Shown in pieces: positions 47,308 to 55,861 of a stretch of 64,000 nt of DNA; within the stretch, counting starts at the first letter, position 1; every line of letters begins with the position of its first letter. This DNA comes from Hydrogenophaga sp. (lineage in GTDB: Bacteria > Pseudomonadota > Gammaproteobacteria > Burkholderiales > Burkholderiaceae_C): positions 1 through 64,000 of the forward strand of contig NZ_JAHVAB010000069.1 in the NCBI RefSeq assembly GCF_019264445.1. Direction: 5' to 3'. The position numbers were made by a program, and so were the translations under genes. The notes beneath the pieces are model-generated. The model had not been told where the DNA came from. It made no database searches and saw only the letters and a list, made by a program, of their open reading frames with translations.

Positions 47308-48633
47308 CTAGGCCGCAGGGGCGATCACCACCGGCAGCGACACCTCTGGCGGCGCCTCCCGCGTGGCCAGCACCTTGTCGATGGTGCGCCCGTCCATGTC
47401 GACGATCTCCAGGCGCCAGCCTTCCCACGACACGCTGTCGCCCTCGCGCGGCAACCGCCCGGTGAGCAGCATCATCAGGCCGCTGAGCGTGTGGTAGCGG
47501 CCACGCTCTTCGTCGGGCACGCTGTCCAGCGCCAGCCGGTCCTTGAGCTCGGGCACGGGAATGTGCCCATCCAGCCACCAGCTGCCGTCCTCGCGCAGCA
47601 GGGCCCACGAGGTCTCGGGATCGCGCGGGCTGAACTCGCCCGTGATGGCTTCGATGAGGTCCTGCAGCGTCACGATGCCCTGCACCTCGCCGTACTCGTC
47701 GATCACGAACGCCATGTGCACATCGGACTGGCGGAAGTTGTCGAGCAGCTCCATGCCGGTGATGGTCTCGGGCACGTACAGCGGCGCCTGCAGCGGCTGC
47801 GCCTGCAGCTCGCGCTGGCCACCGCGCAGCGCCTGCGACAGCCACTGGCGCGCATTCACCACACCCACCACGTTGCCCAGGCTGCCGCGCACCACCGGGA
47901 AGCGCGCGTGGTCAGACGCATCGACGCGCGCCATGTTCACTTCAAACGACTGGTCGATGTCGAGCGCCACCACATCGCTGCGCGGCACCATGAGCGAGCC
48001 GATCTGGCGGTCGTCCAGGCGGAACACATTGCGCACCATGGTGTGCTCGTGCGACTCGATCACACCCGCCGTGGTGCCCTCGGCCAGCATGGCGTGGATC
48101 TCTTCCTCGGTCACGGCGCTGGCGCTGTTTTCCTTGATGCCGAGCAGCTTCATGAGCGCGCGCGTGGACACCGAAAGCAGCAGCACAAACGGCTTGGTGG
48201 CGATGGCCAGCCAGTTGATCGGCCGCGCCACCAGCCGCGCCAGCGTCTCAGGATGCGACTGGCCCAGCCGCTTGGGCACGAGCTCGCCGACCACGATGGA
48301 GAAGTAGGTGATGAGCACCACCACCAGCCCGGTGGCGGCGTAACCGCTGTAGGGCGCCGGCACGCCCAGGCCCGCCAGCCAGAGCGCCAGGGGTGCGGCC
48401 AGCGCGGCCTCCCCGACGATGCCGTTGAGCACGCCGATGGAGGTGATGCCGATCTGGATGGTGGAGAGGAAACGGGTGGGATCTTCGCCGAGCTTGACGG
48501 CAGCGGCCGCAGCGCCGTCGCCTTCGTCGATGAGTTTTTGCAGCCGCACCTTGCGGGCGGTGACCAGCGCGATCTCTGACATGGCAAACACGCCATTGAG
48601 CAGGATCAGCGCGAACAGTAAGGCAATTTCCAT
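47308..48633 (-). CDS. CNNM/HlyC/CorC family transporter with CBS domains
   Basis: MEIALLFALILLNGVFAMSEIALVTARKVRLQKLIDEGD; LMVPRSDVVALDIDQSFEVNMARVDASDHARFPV; EYGEVQGIVTLQDLIEAITGEF. Confidence 0.94.
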   Translation of the reverse strand: MEIALLFALILLNGVFAMSEIALVTARKVRLQKLIDEGDGAAAAAVKLGEDPTRFLSTIQIGITSIGVLNGIVGEAALAAPLALWLAGLGVPAPYSGYAATGLVVVLITYFSIVVGELVPKRLGQSHPETLARLVARPINWLAIATKPFVLLLSVSTRALMKLLGIKENSASAVTEEEIHAMLAEGTTAGVIESHEHTMVRNVFRLDDRQIGSLMVPRSDVVALDIDQSFEVNMARVDASDHARFPVVRGSLGNVVGVVNARQWLSQALRGGQRELQAQPLQAPLYVPETITGMELLDNFRQSDVHMAFVIDEYGEVQGIVTLQDLIEAITGEFSPRDPETSWALLREDGSWWLDGHIPVPELKDRLALDSVPDEERGRYHTLSGLMMLLTGRLPREGDSVSWEGWRLEIVDMDGRTIDKVLATREAPPEVSLPVVIAPAA

Positions 48634-48696
48634 GGGGGTGGGGTCACCCGGGGTTGACCGGGTCTCGCTGGATGAGGAATGAAACGGAAACGGCAA

Positions 48697-48720
48697 AGCC
48701 CCGGCAGGACGCCGGTGGCT
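48697..48720 (-). terminator. Possible terminator of the Bax inhibitor-1 family gene
   Basis: Minus strand GCCACCGGC-GTCCT-GCCGGGGC (one bulge) followed by TTTGCCGTTTCCGTTT. Confidence 0.4.
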
Positions 48721-48739
48721 TCACACGCAGGGGGAACCG

Positions 48740-49435
48740 TTATTCCTCGCGGCCGCCGGCAATGCCGAGCAGGGCCAGCAGGCTCTGGAACACGTTGAAC
48801 AGGCTCAGGTACACGCCCAGGGTGGCGCTGATGTAGTTGGTTTCTTCGCCGTCGCGCACGCGCTTGAGGTCGTACAGGATGAAGGCCGAGAAGATGCCGA
48901 CCGCCAGCACGGAGAGCGTGATCATCAGCGCGCCCGACTGGATGAACACGTTGGCGATGCCCGCCACCACCAGCATGATCATGCCGATGAAGAGGAACTT
49001 GCCCATGTTGCCCAGGTCGCGCTTGATGACGGTGGACAGCGTGGCCATGCCGAAGAAGATCAGGCCCGTGCCGGCGAAGGCCGTCATGATCAGGCCGGCC
49101 CCGTTGGCCAGACCCAGCACCGAGCCGATCAGGCGCGAGAGCATGAGGCCCATGAAGAACGTGAAGGCCAGCAGCACGGGCACGCCCGCGGCGGAGTTCT
49201 TCGTCTTCTCGATGGCGAACATGAACCCGAACGCGCCGCCCAGGAAGACGACGATGCCGAGGAAGCCGGTGAGCGGCGCGGTGATGCCGGTGGCCACGCC
49301 GAACCAGGCGCCCAACACCGTGGGAATCATGGACAGTGCCAGCAACCAGTAGGTGTTGCGCAGCACGCGGTTGCGTTCAACGGCCACGGCCTGGCCGGCA
49401 GCGGCGGGGGACGAAAGATCAAGATGCGGGTTCAT
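48740..49435 (-). CDS. Bax inhibitor-1/YccA family membrane protein
   Basis: VLRNTYWLLALSMIPTVLGAWFGV; seven hydrophobic segments; ILYDLKRVRDGEETNYISATLGVYLSLFNVFQSLLALLGI. Confidence 0.95.
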   Translation of the reverse strand: MNPHLDLSSPAAAGQAVAVERNRVLRNTYWLLALSMIPTVLGAWFGVATGITAPLTGFLGIVVFLGGAFGFMFAIEKTKNSAAGVPVLLAFTFFMGLMLSRLIGSVLGLANGAGLIMTAFAGTGLIFFGMATLSTVIKRDLGNMGKFLFIGMIMLVVAGIANVFIQSGALMITLSVLAVGIFSAFILYDLKRVRDGEETNYISATLGVYLSLFNVFQSLLALLGIAGGREE

Positions 49436-49590
49436 GCGGGGTCCTCAAAAAAAAGCGTTGTGAAATGAAAAGGGGTGCGCCGCGAAAGCTGCGGGCCTGG
49501 CCTGCCGGCATCGGCCGCAGGTGCTGCAAGGGGGTGGGTGTGCCGTCGCCGGGGCGGCGCAAGACCGGTCCGGGACCGGCCAGGGCGCGC

Positions 49591-49956
49591 TCAGGCGAGC
49601 ACGGGCAGGCCGCGTGGCGGGCGCTGCGGCCCGTCGAGAACGGGCGACGTCAGGTCGCGCGCCACGGGGGGCGATGGGGCGCGCAAGGACTCGTGCGCGG
49701 TGGATGCAGCCATGGGCGCGTCCAGGCACTCGGGGAAATCGGGTTGGGCGTCGGTCAGCCCGTGGTCTTGCGCCGGGCCCGCGGGGAGCGATGTGTCGCC
49801 GGGAGCGACCTGGGCCGACGCTGGCGTGAGCGCCTGCGCCACCAGCGCCTGCGCCTGGCTTGGGGGCGGCGTGGCGCCTGGCAGGCTGCCAAAAGCGAAC
49901 GCGCCCACACTCACAAAGAAGTGCAGGGCAAAAACGGCAACAAGCCAGCGGCGCAT
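49591..49956 (-). CDS. Small exported Pro/Ala-rich hypothetical protein
   Basis: MRRWLVAVFALHFFVSVGAFAFG signal-like N-terminus, low-complexity remainder. Confidence 0.5.
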   Translation of the reverse strand: MRRWLVAVFALHFFVSVGAFAFGSLPGATPPPSQAQALVAQALTPASAQVAPGDTSLPAGPAQDHGLTDAQPDFPECLDAPMAASTAHESLRAPSPPVARDLTSPVLDGPQRPPRGLPVLA

Positions 49957-50038
49957 GGTGGGGCCAGTATACCGGTACCCCTCTCGCGCCGCTGCCGCCG
50001 GCGGTCCGGCCAGGGGACGGGCCGGACCCACCGCCAGG

Positions 50039-50731
50039 TCAGCGTTTGATCTTGGCCAGGAGCTGCGAAGCCTCTTCCCGACGGCCGGCATCGGCCATCG
50101 GGCGCCCCGGGCGGGCCGGGGCCTGCAGGGCGCGCTCGAGGTAGGCCACCGCCTCTTCGGACTTCTTGTTTTCAACCAGGTACTCGGCGTAGAAGAAGTT
50201 CGCATCGATGCCCTTGGGGTTGATGGTCAACGCCTTTTGCAGCAGCTCGCGCGCCTTGTCCTTGTCGCCAAAGCCCACAGGCCAGCCCGGCACCTTGTAA
50301 TACAGCACACCCAGGCTGTTGTAGGCCGAACCATCGAGCACGTTGCCATCGATGCGGATGGCCGTCTCATACAGCGCCTTGGCCTTCTTCACCATCGAGA
50401 GCGCGCCCAGGCCGCCTTTTTCACCGGCCCAGGAGCTGACGATGATGCCCTCCCACACCAGCGGCTCGGCCCGCCCGGGGAAGGTTTCGCTGGCTTTGTG
50501 CGCCTTGGCCGAGAGTTCTTCGAAGCGCTTTTCGCGCTCGCTGGCCGGCGCCTGGTAGCGGATCACTTCCCAGTCGTGCTGCAGCTCGGCCACGGCATCG
50601 TCCACGGGCGCGGCCTGCGCCGCAGGGGCGAACGCCAGGAAAGACAGCGCCGACAGGGCACCAGCCAGCCAGCGGCGGCGCGCGGCAGATGCAGGAAAGC
50701 GGGAAGCGGGAAGGGACAGGGTGAAAATCAT
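50039..50731 (-). CDS. Exported TPR-type protein, last gene of the acyl-ligase operon
   Basis: Signal peptide; AKALYETAIRIDGNVLDGSAYNSLGVLYYKVPGWPVGFGDKDKARELLQKALTINPKGIDANFFYAEYLVENKKSEEAVAYLERAL. Confidence 0.85.
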   Translation of the reverse strand: MIFTLSLPASRFPASAARRRWLAGALSALSFLAFAPAAQAAPVDDAVAELQHDWEVIRYQAPASEREKRFEELSAKAHKASETFPGRAEPLVWEGIIVSSWAGEKGGLGALSMVKKAKALYETAIRIDGNVLDGSAYNSLGVLYYKVPGWPVGFGDKDKARELLQKALTINPKGIDANFFYAEYLVENKKSEEAVAYLERALQAPARPGRPMADAGRREEASQLLAKIKR

Positions 50732-50781
50732 GGGAGAAGCTCCGGTGTCGTTGAACAGGGAAGTCAAGAAAGAGGGGCGGG

Positions 50782-51600
50782 CTAGACCGCAGCGGACGCG
50801 CGGGAGGCGCCGCCCGGCAAGCTCTGGCGGTGGCGCTTGAAGCTGCCGTCGAGCAGCGTGGGTGCCAGGCTGTTCAGGCGCAGCGCGACCGATTCGGGGA
50901 AACCGAAGAAGCGCTCGGCGGCTTCGCTCTGCAGGAGCGTCAACAGCTCGTGTGCCACGCGCTCGGGCGGGTCCATGGCGGTGCCGGTGGCGCGGTTGTA
51001 GGCCGTCACGCTGTCGCCGTTGAACGGCGTGTCGGTGCTGCGCGGCCCGAGGTACTGCACCTTCACCGGGGAGTCCTTCAACTCGCGCCGAAGCGATTCG
51101 GCAAAGCCGCGCAGGCCGAACTTGCTGGCGCTGTACACGCTGAAGCCCGGCAGGCCGATGCGACCCAGCGCAGAGCCCACGCAGATCACCTGGGCCATGC
51201 GCTGCTGCTGCAGATGGCCCAGCAGCGCCTGGGTGAGCAGCATGGGTGCGATCAGGTTGAGCTGCATCACGGCCTGCAGCTGGTCGGGGTCCTGGTGCTG
51301 CAAGGCGCCAAAGGCCGGCAGGCCCGCGTTGTGCACGACGACGTTACAGCGCCAGTTTTGCGCCTCGCCCGCCAGCCGGGTGATGTGACCCACGCGCGCG
51401 AGGTCGGCTTCTCGCCATGCGATGCGCGATGCGGCCGCGCCCGTTTGCGCTGCCAGCTCGACCGCCTGCTGGTCCAGCCGCTCGGGTGAGCGGCCCACCA
51501 GCATCACGGCGGCGCCGGCCTTGAGCAGTTCGCGCGCCACGTGCTGGCCAATGCCGCCACCCGCGCCGGTGAGCAGCACGCGTGCCGCCAGCGGCTTCAT
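50782..51600 (-). CDS. SDR family oxidoreductase
   Basis: VLLTGAGGGIGQHVARELLKAGAAVMLVGRS; NVVVHNAGLPAFG; GSALGRIGLPGFSVYSASKFGLRGFAESLRREL (YxxxK). Confidence 0.94.
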   Translation of the reverse strand: MKPLAARVLLTGAGGGIGQHVARELLKAGAAVMLVGRSPERLDQQAVELAAQTGAAASRIAWREADLARVGHITRLAGEAQNWRCNVVVHNAGLPAFGALQHQDPDQLQAVMQLNLIAPMLLTQALLGHLQQQRMAQVICVGSALGRIGLPGFSVYSASKFGLRGFAESLRRELKDSPVKVQYLGPRSTDTPFNGDSVTAYNRATGTAMDPPERVAHELLTLLQSEAAERFFGFPESVALRLNSLAPTLLDGSFKRHRQSLPGGASRASAAV

Positions 51601-52292
51601 GCCAGGGCTCCAGCGGTGCGCTGCTGCGCGGCGACAGCCACTTGCGGCAGCGGCAGGTTGCGGAACACATCGCCATACAGGCGGAAGAAGGCGCGCGCCG
51701 CGTGCACGATGTCGGCCTGGTCCCGGGGGTCGGTGATGCGCTCCATGAGCAGCTCGAAGTGCGCGGTGTGCTCCTGGTCGAGCGTGCCGTGCGAGCGCAG
51801 GTAGCTGAAGGCGGCATCAGGCAGGTTCAGCGGCTTCTGGATGTTGTCGGCGGCCAGCAGCGCGAGCGACACGCTGGTGCCCTCCAGCACATGCACCATG
51901 CCGAAGAAGCCCAGCGGGTTGCGCCGTGCGATCGTGTCGTAGGCGTAGGCCACCATCACTTCGGCCGCGTGACCGGGCTTGCCATGGCGCACCGCCTCGG
52001 CATCGGCCCCGCAAGCGCGGATGTCGTTGAGGATCCACTCGTCGTGGCCCGTTTCTTCTTCCACGTATTCGTCCATCGCGTCGTAGAGCCAGACGTGGTG
52101 CGCCGGCAGCGCGGCCTTGCAGGCGCGCAGCAGGGGCACGGTGTGGCTGACGTGGTGGTAAGCCTCGGTGAGGAAGGCCACATAGCTGGGCAACGAGACC
52201 TGGCCCTGCAGGCAGCCCTGAATGATCGGTGCCGAGAGCAGGCCCATGCGGGCTTCCTGCGTTTGCTGAACGAGCTGGGTGTGAAAACTCAT
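51597..52292 (-). CDS. Iron-containing redox enzyme family (haem-oxygenase-like/TenA-PqqC fold)
   Basis: FLTEAYHHVSHTVPLL; DEYVEEETGHDEWILNDI; HGTLDQEHTAHFELLM - acidic/His ligand set of haem-oxygenase-like diiron proteins. Confidence 0.85.
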   Translation of the reverse strand: MSFHTQLVQQTQEARMGLLSAPIIQGCLQGQVSLPSYVAFLTEAYHHVSHTVPLLRACKAALPAHHVWLYDAMDEYVEEETGHDEWILNDIRACGADAEAVRHGKPGHAAEVMVAYAYDTIARRNPLGFFGMVHVLEGTSVSLALLAADNIQKPLNLPDAAFSYLRSHGTLDQEHTAHFELLMERITDPRDQADIVHAARAFFRLYGDVFRNLPLPQVAVAAQQRTAGALA

Positions 52293-52308
52293 GGGAGGGG
52301 TCCTTGGT

Positions 52309-53754
52309 TCAATGGGTGCCGATCGCCGGTGCGGCGAGTGCATCGGCATGGAGGTGGAAAACGGCTTCGCGCTGCGGGCGACCGTTGGCGGTGGACATGC
52401 CCGCTTCGGCGCTGAAGGGCGCGCTGGCGCGCACCCAGTGATGCACCTGGGCGTAGTCGGGCAGCGTGGCATTGGCGCGCTCGACCGCGGCGGCCAGCGC
52501 GCTGTCGGGCAGCTCGGCGCGGGTGGGCCAGAGCACGGCGCTCAGCGCCGGCTGCGCCTCGCCAAACACCACGGCTTGCGCCACGGCGGGTTCGCCGCGC
52601 AGCGCGGTCTCCACCCATTCGGGCGAGACGTTGCGGCCAAAGGCGGTGATGAGCACGTGCTTGCGGCGGCCGCGCACGTGCACGAAGCCGTCGGCGTCGA
52701 TGTGGCCGAGGTCGCCCGTGGGCCACCACGCCGGTGGCGCGGCCGCATCGCCGAGGTAGCCCTTGAAAAGGCTCCCCGCCACTTCGATCTCGCCCTCGGC
52801 GCTCACGCGCACACGTGCATGCGGCAGGGGCTTGCCGGCGCTGCCGGGGCGGTCTGCACCGGGCAGGTTGAGCGTTTGCACCGAAGCGCCTTCCGACAGG
52901 CCATAGCCCTCGAAGGCCGGAATGCCCACGGCGCGCGCGGCCTCGACCAGCGGCGTGCCCACCGAGGCGCCGCCCACCGCCACCATGCGCAAGGAAGCGG
53001 GCGCACGCTCGCCGGTGTGGGCCAGCCAGGCGGCCCAGGCGCGCAGCATTTGCGGCAGCAGGATCATGCTGTGGGGCTGGTGGCGCACCACGGCGGCCTG
53101 CAGCCGGGCGGGATCAAAACTCGACGAGCCGACCAGTCCCACGTCCTGCAGCGGCAGCACGATGCACTCGGCACCGTGCGCCAGCGGCGCCATGAGACCC
53201 GCCACGTTCTCCAGCAGCACGGCCAGGGGCAGCGCGCAGAGGTGACGGCGGATGTCCAGCGGTGCCAGGGCCTGAACGAGGCCGCGGGTGATGGCCTGCA
53301 AAGCCTCCCCATCCAGGCACACGCCCTTGGGTGTGCCGGTGGTGCCCGAGGTGAAGGTGATCTTGGCGGTGCCGGCTGGCAGGGCCACGGGAAGCATGGG
53401 CAGGCGCTGCAGGCACAGCGCCTGGCCCGCCACCTCGCAGTCCTGCGTGGGCGCGCCGGGCCAGCGGGCCGCGAGTGCCCAAGGCCCGAGCACGGTGTCC
53501 ACCCCTGCCGCCTGCAGCGCGTGACCGATCTGCTGGGCCGTGAAAAAGACGGGCAGTGGCACATGCACGAGGCCGGCCTGCGCAGCGGCGAGATCGGCCA
53601 TCACCCAGGCGGGGCCGTTGTCCATCAGGGTGGCGATCACCCGCGTGCCCTGCGCGCGCAGCACATCGGCCAGGGCATTCACCTCGGCATCGAGTTCAGC
53701 GCGGCTGAACGATTGCCGCCCGTTGGAGAGCAGCGGGGCTGGTGCGGCGTTCAT
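52309..53754 (-). CDS. AMP-binding acyl-CoA/acyl-acid ligase
   Basis: KITFTSGTTGTPKGVCLDG; EGYGLSEGASVQTLN; PTGDLGHIDADGFVHVRGRRKHVLITAFGRNVSPEWVE. Confidence 0.94.
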   Translation of the reverse strand: MNAAPAPLLSNGRQSFSRAELDAEVNALADVLRAQGTRVIATLMDNGPAWVMADLAAAQAGLVHVPLPVFFTAQQIGHALQAAGVDTVLGPWALAARWPGAPTQDCEVAGQALCLQRLPMLPVALPAGTAKITFTSGTTGTPKGVCLDGEALQAITRGLVQALAPLDIRRHLCALPLAVLLENVAGLMAPLAHGAECIVLPLQDVGLVGSSSFDPARLQAAVVRHQPHSMILLPQMLRAWAAWLAHTGERAPASLRMVAVGGASVGTPLVEAARAVGIPAFEGYGLSEGASVQTLNLPGADRPGSAGKPLPHARVRVSAEGEIEVAGSLFKGYLGDAAAPPAWWPTGDLGHIDADGFVHVRGRRKHVLITAFGRNVSPEWVETALRGEPAVAQAVVFGEAQPALSAVLWPTRAELPDSALAAAVERANATLPDYAQVHHWVRASAPFSAEAGMSTANGRPQREAVFHLHADALAAPAIGTH

Positions 53755-54410
53755 GGCAGGGTCTCCCGACGCGGCTGGCGCCGTGCCAGCAGGCGAAGCG
53801 CCTGCCGCAGATGGCCCGCGAGCACCACAGGGCGGTGGTCGTAGTAGCTGCCCCACTGCGCCACGTCGGTGCCGAGCACGGCGGGGTCGGCGCGGCCCAG
53901 CGCCAGCGGCGCGATGCCCAGGCGCACAAAGAGGTGGCGCAGCTCTTCGGTGAGCGTGCTCACCACCCACTGCGCGCCTTCGGCGGCCAGGTGGGGGCCG
54001 AGCAGGAAGATGAGGCGCCGGCCCTCGCCCGCGCGGTCGGCCGCCAGGTGGCCCACTTCAAAGATGCCGTCGCGGCGGGCCATCGGTGCGCCCGACTGTG
54101 CCGCGAGCAGCGTCTCCACCGGTGCATCGAGGTAACGCTCCAGAAAGAGCGGACTCTGCCGGGCCGAGCGGTACCCCGCTGCGGCGAGGATGCTGCCGTC
54201 CAGCGGGTCGCGCAGGCTCACCAGCGTGGGCGCGAAAGACCGCACCTGGGCGCCAAACCGGCGCGCATACACGCGGCCGATGAACGCCTCCACCTCGGCG
54301 CGCTGCGCGTCGTCTTCGTCGTGCACAACCAGGCGGGGGCCTGGCCATGGCTCGTTGTTCGGCAGGGGGCTTTGGCCCTGCACATATCGGGTCACCATCA
54401 AGATGCTCAC
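53751..54410 (-). CDS. 'Thermostable haemolysin' family protein (T_hemolysin; probably GNAT-like fold)
   Basis: VEAFIGRVYARRFGAQVRSFAPTLVSLRDPLDGSILAAAGYRSARQSPLFLERYLDAPVETLL; FEVGHLAADRAGEGRRLIFLLGPHL; GTG start at 54410; overlaps the ligase gene by 4 nt. Confidence 0.8.
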   Translation of the reverse strand: MSILMVTRYVQGQSPLPNNEPWPGPRLVVHDEDDAQRAEVEAFIGRVYARRFGAQVRSFAPTLVSLRDPLDGSILAAAGYRSARQSPLFLERYLDAPVETLLAAQSGAPMARRDGIFEVGHLAADRAGEGRRLIFLLGPHLAAEGAQWVVSTLTEELRHLFVRLGIAPLALGRADPAVLGTDVAQWGSYYDHRPVVLAGHLRQALRLLARRQPRRETLP

Positions 54411-54549
54411 TCCTTGCAGAAGCTCCTCGCCACGTGGGGGAGCTCATCTGGGGCGGATGTTGATGGCCGTGGATTAACGGCAAATTAACCCGGACACCGC
54501 TCATCGGCGGACACGGGCGACCAGCGGAAATGGCCTGAAAACACCAGCC

Positions 54550-55749
54550 TTACAAGGCCTTCGGGCGTGGCGCAGGGCGCTGCAGCAGGGCCATCGAGAC
54601 CGCCGCGCTCGCCGAGAGCGCGAGCATCAGCCAGCCCAGGTTCACCGCGCCGTCGTGCGGCACCAGCCCCACCACGAAGCCGCCCACCGCACCCATGAGC
54701 TGCTGCATGAGCCCCGCCACGGCGGCGGCCGCGCCGGCCAGCGCGGGCAGCAGGCCCACCGTGCCGATCAGCGTGGGCGGCACCAGCAGGCCATGCCCCA
54801 GGCCCAGCAACAGCAGTGGCAGCGACAGCGCCAGCGCGGTGTCCACACCCGCCAGCGCGAGCGCGAGCATGAGCGCAATGCCCACCAGCGCACAGGCCTG
54901 CCCCACGCGCATCACCCGGCGCTCGCCCACGCGGTGCACCAGGTGCGTGGTGAGGTAGTTGCCCACGATGTAGGACAGCGGCACCACCATGATGTGGTAC
55001 CCGATGCCTGCCGGCCCCACGCCATAGCTGCCCAGCACGATGGGTGCACCGGCCAGGAAGGCATAGAAGGTGGCGGTGGTCATGGAGAGCAGCGCCACGT
55101 ACAGCAGGAAGCTGGGCTCGCGCGCCAGTCGCGCATACGACGAGGCCATGTCGCGCAGCCAGTGCGTCTGTTGCGGCTCGGTGCGTGCGGGGTGATCGGG
55201 CAGGCCGCGCCAGGCCGCCACGAACATCACCACCGACAACACCGTGAGCAACACGAAGTTGGCCTGCCAGCCCACGCGCACATGCAGCTGCCCGCCCAGG
55301 ATGGTGGCCAGCGGCGGCACCAGCCCCATGGCCATGCCGATGTAGGCCATCACGCGGGTGCGCTCGGGGCCATCGAAGAGGTCCTGCACCATCGCGCGGC
55401 CCACCACCATGCCGGCCGCGCAGCCTGCGCCCTGCAGCACGCGCGCGGCGGTGAGCAGGGTGAGGTCGGTGGCCAGCGCGGCCAGCAGAGAGCCCAGGCC
55501 ACCCAGCGCGATGCCCAGCAACAGGATCTTCTTGCGCCCGAGCCGGTCCGACAGCGGCCCGTACAGCAGCTGCAACCCGCCATACGCCACCACATAGCCG
55601 CTGAAGGTGAGCTGCACCGCCGCCTGCGTGGAACCGAAGATCGCGCCCCATTCCTGCATCGACGGAATGCAGATGGTCATGGCGAGCAAGCCGAAGGCGA
55701 GCTGGGCAACGAGGTTGGCGATCAGGGGTCCGTGGCGGGGCGATGACAT
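54550..55749 (-). CDS. MFS transporter, Bcr/CflA-type drug efflux
   Basis: 12-TM MFS; LLYGPLSDRLGRKKILLLG; RVLQGAGCAAGMVVGRAMVQDLF. Confidence 0.93.
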   Translation of the reverse strand: MSSPRHGPLIANLVAQLAFGLLAMTICIPSMQEWGAIFGSTQAAVQLTFSGYVVAYGGLQLLYGPLSDRLGRKKILLLGIALGGLGSLLAALATDLTLLTAARVLQGAGCAAGMVVGRAMVQDLFDGPERTRVMAYIGMAMGLVPPLATILGGQLHVRVGWQANFVLLTVLSVVMFVAAWRGLPDHPARTEPQQTHWLRDMASSYARLAREPSFLLYVALLSMTTATFYAFLAGAPIVLGSYGVGPAGIGYHIMVVPLSYIVGNYLTTHLVHRVGERRVMRVGQACALVGIALMLALALAGVDTALALSLPLLLLGLGHGLLVPPTLIGTVGLLPALAGAAAAVAGLMQQLMGAVGGFVVGLVPHDGAVNLGWLMLALSASAAVSMALLQRPAPRPKAL

Positions 55750-55861
55750 GGGGCGTGAGGTGAAAGCGAGCGGCGCATCCTGCCACAGATGACGCCCTTC
55801 GAACCATCGCTGCGGAACCCCCGGGGGGTATGCGCACTCATGCCACTAAACTCGAACGCCC

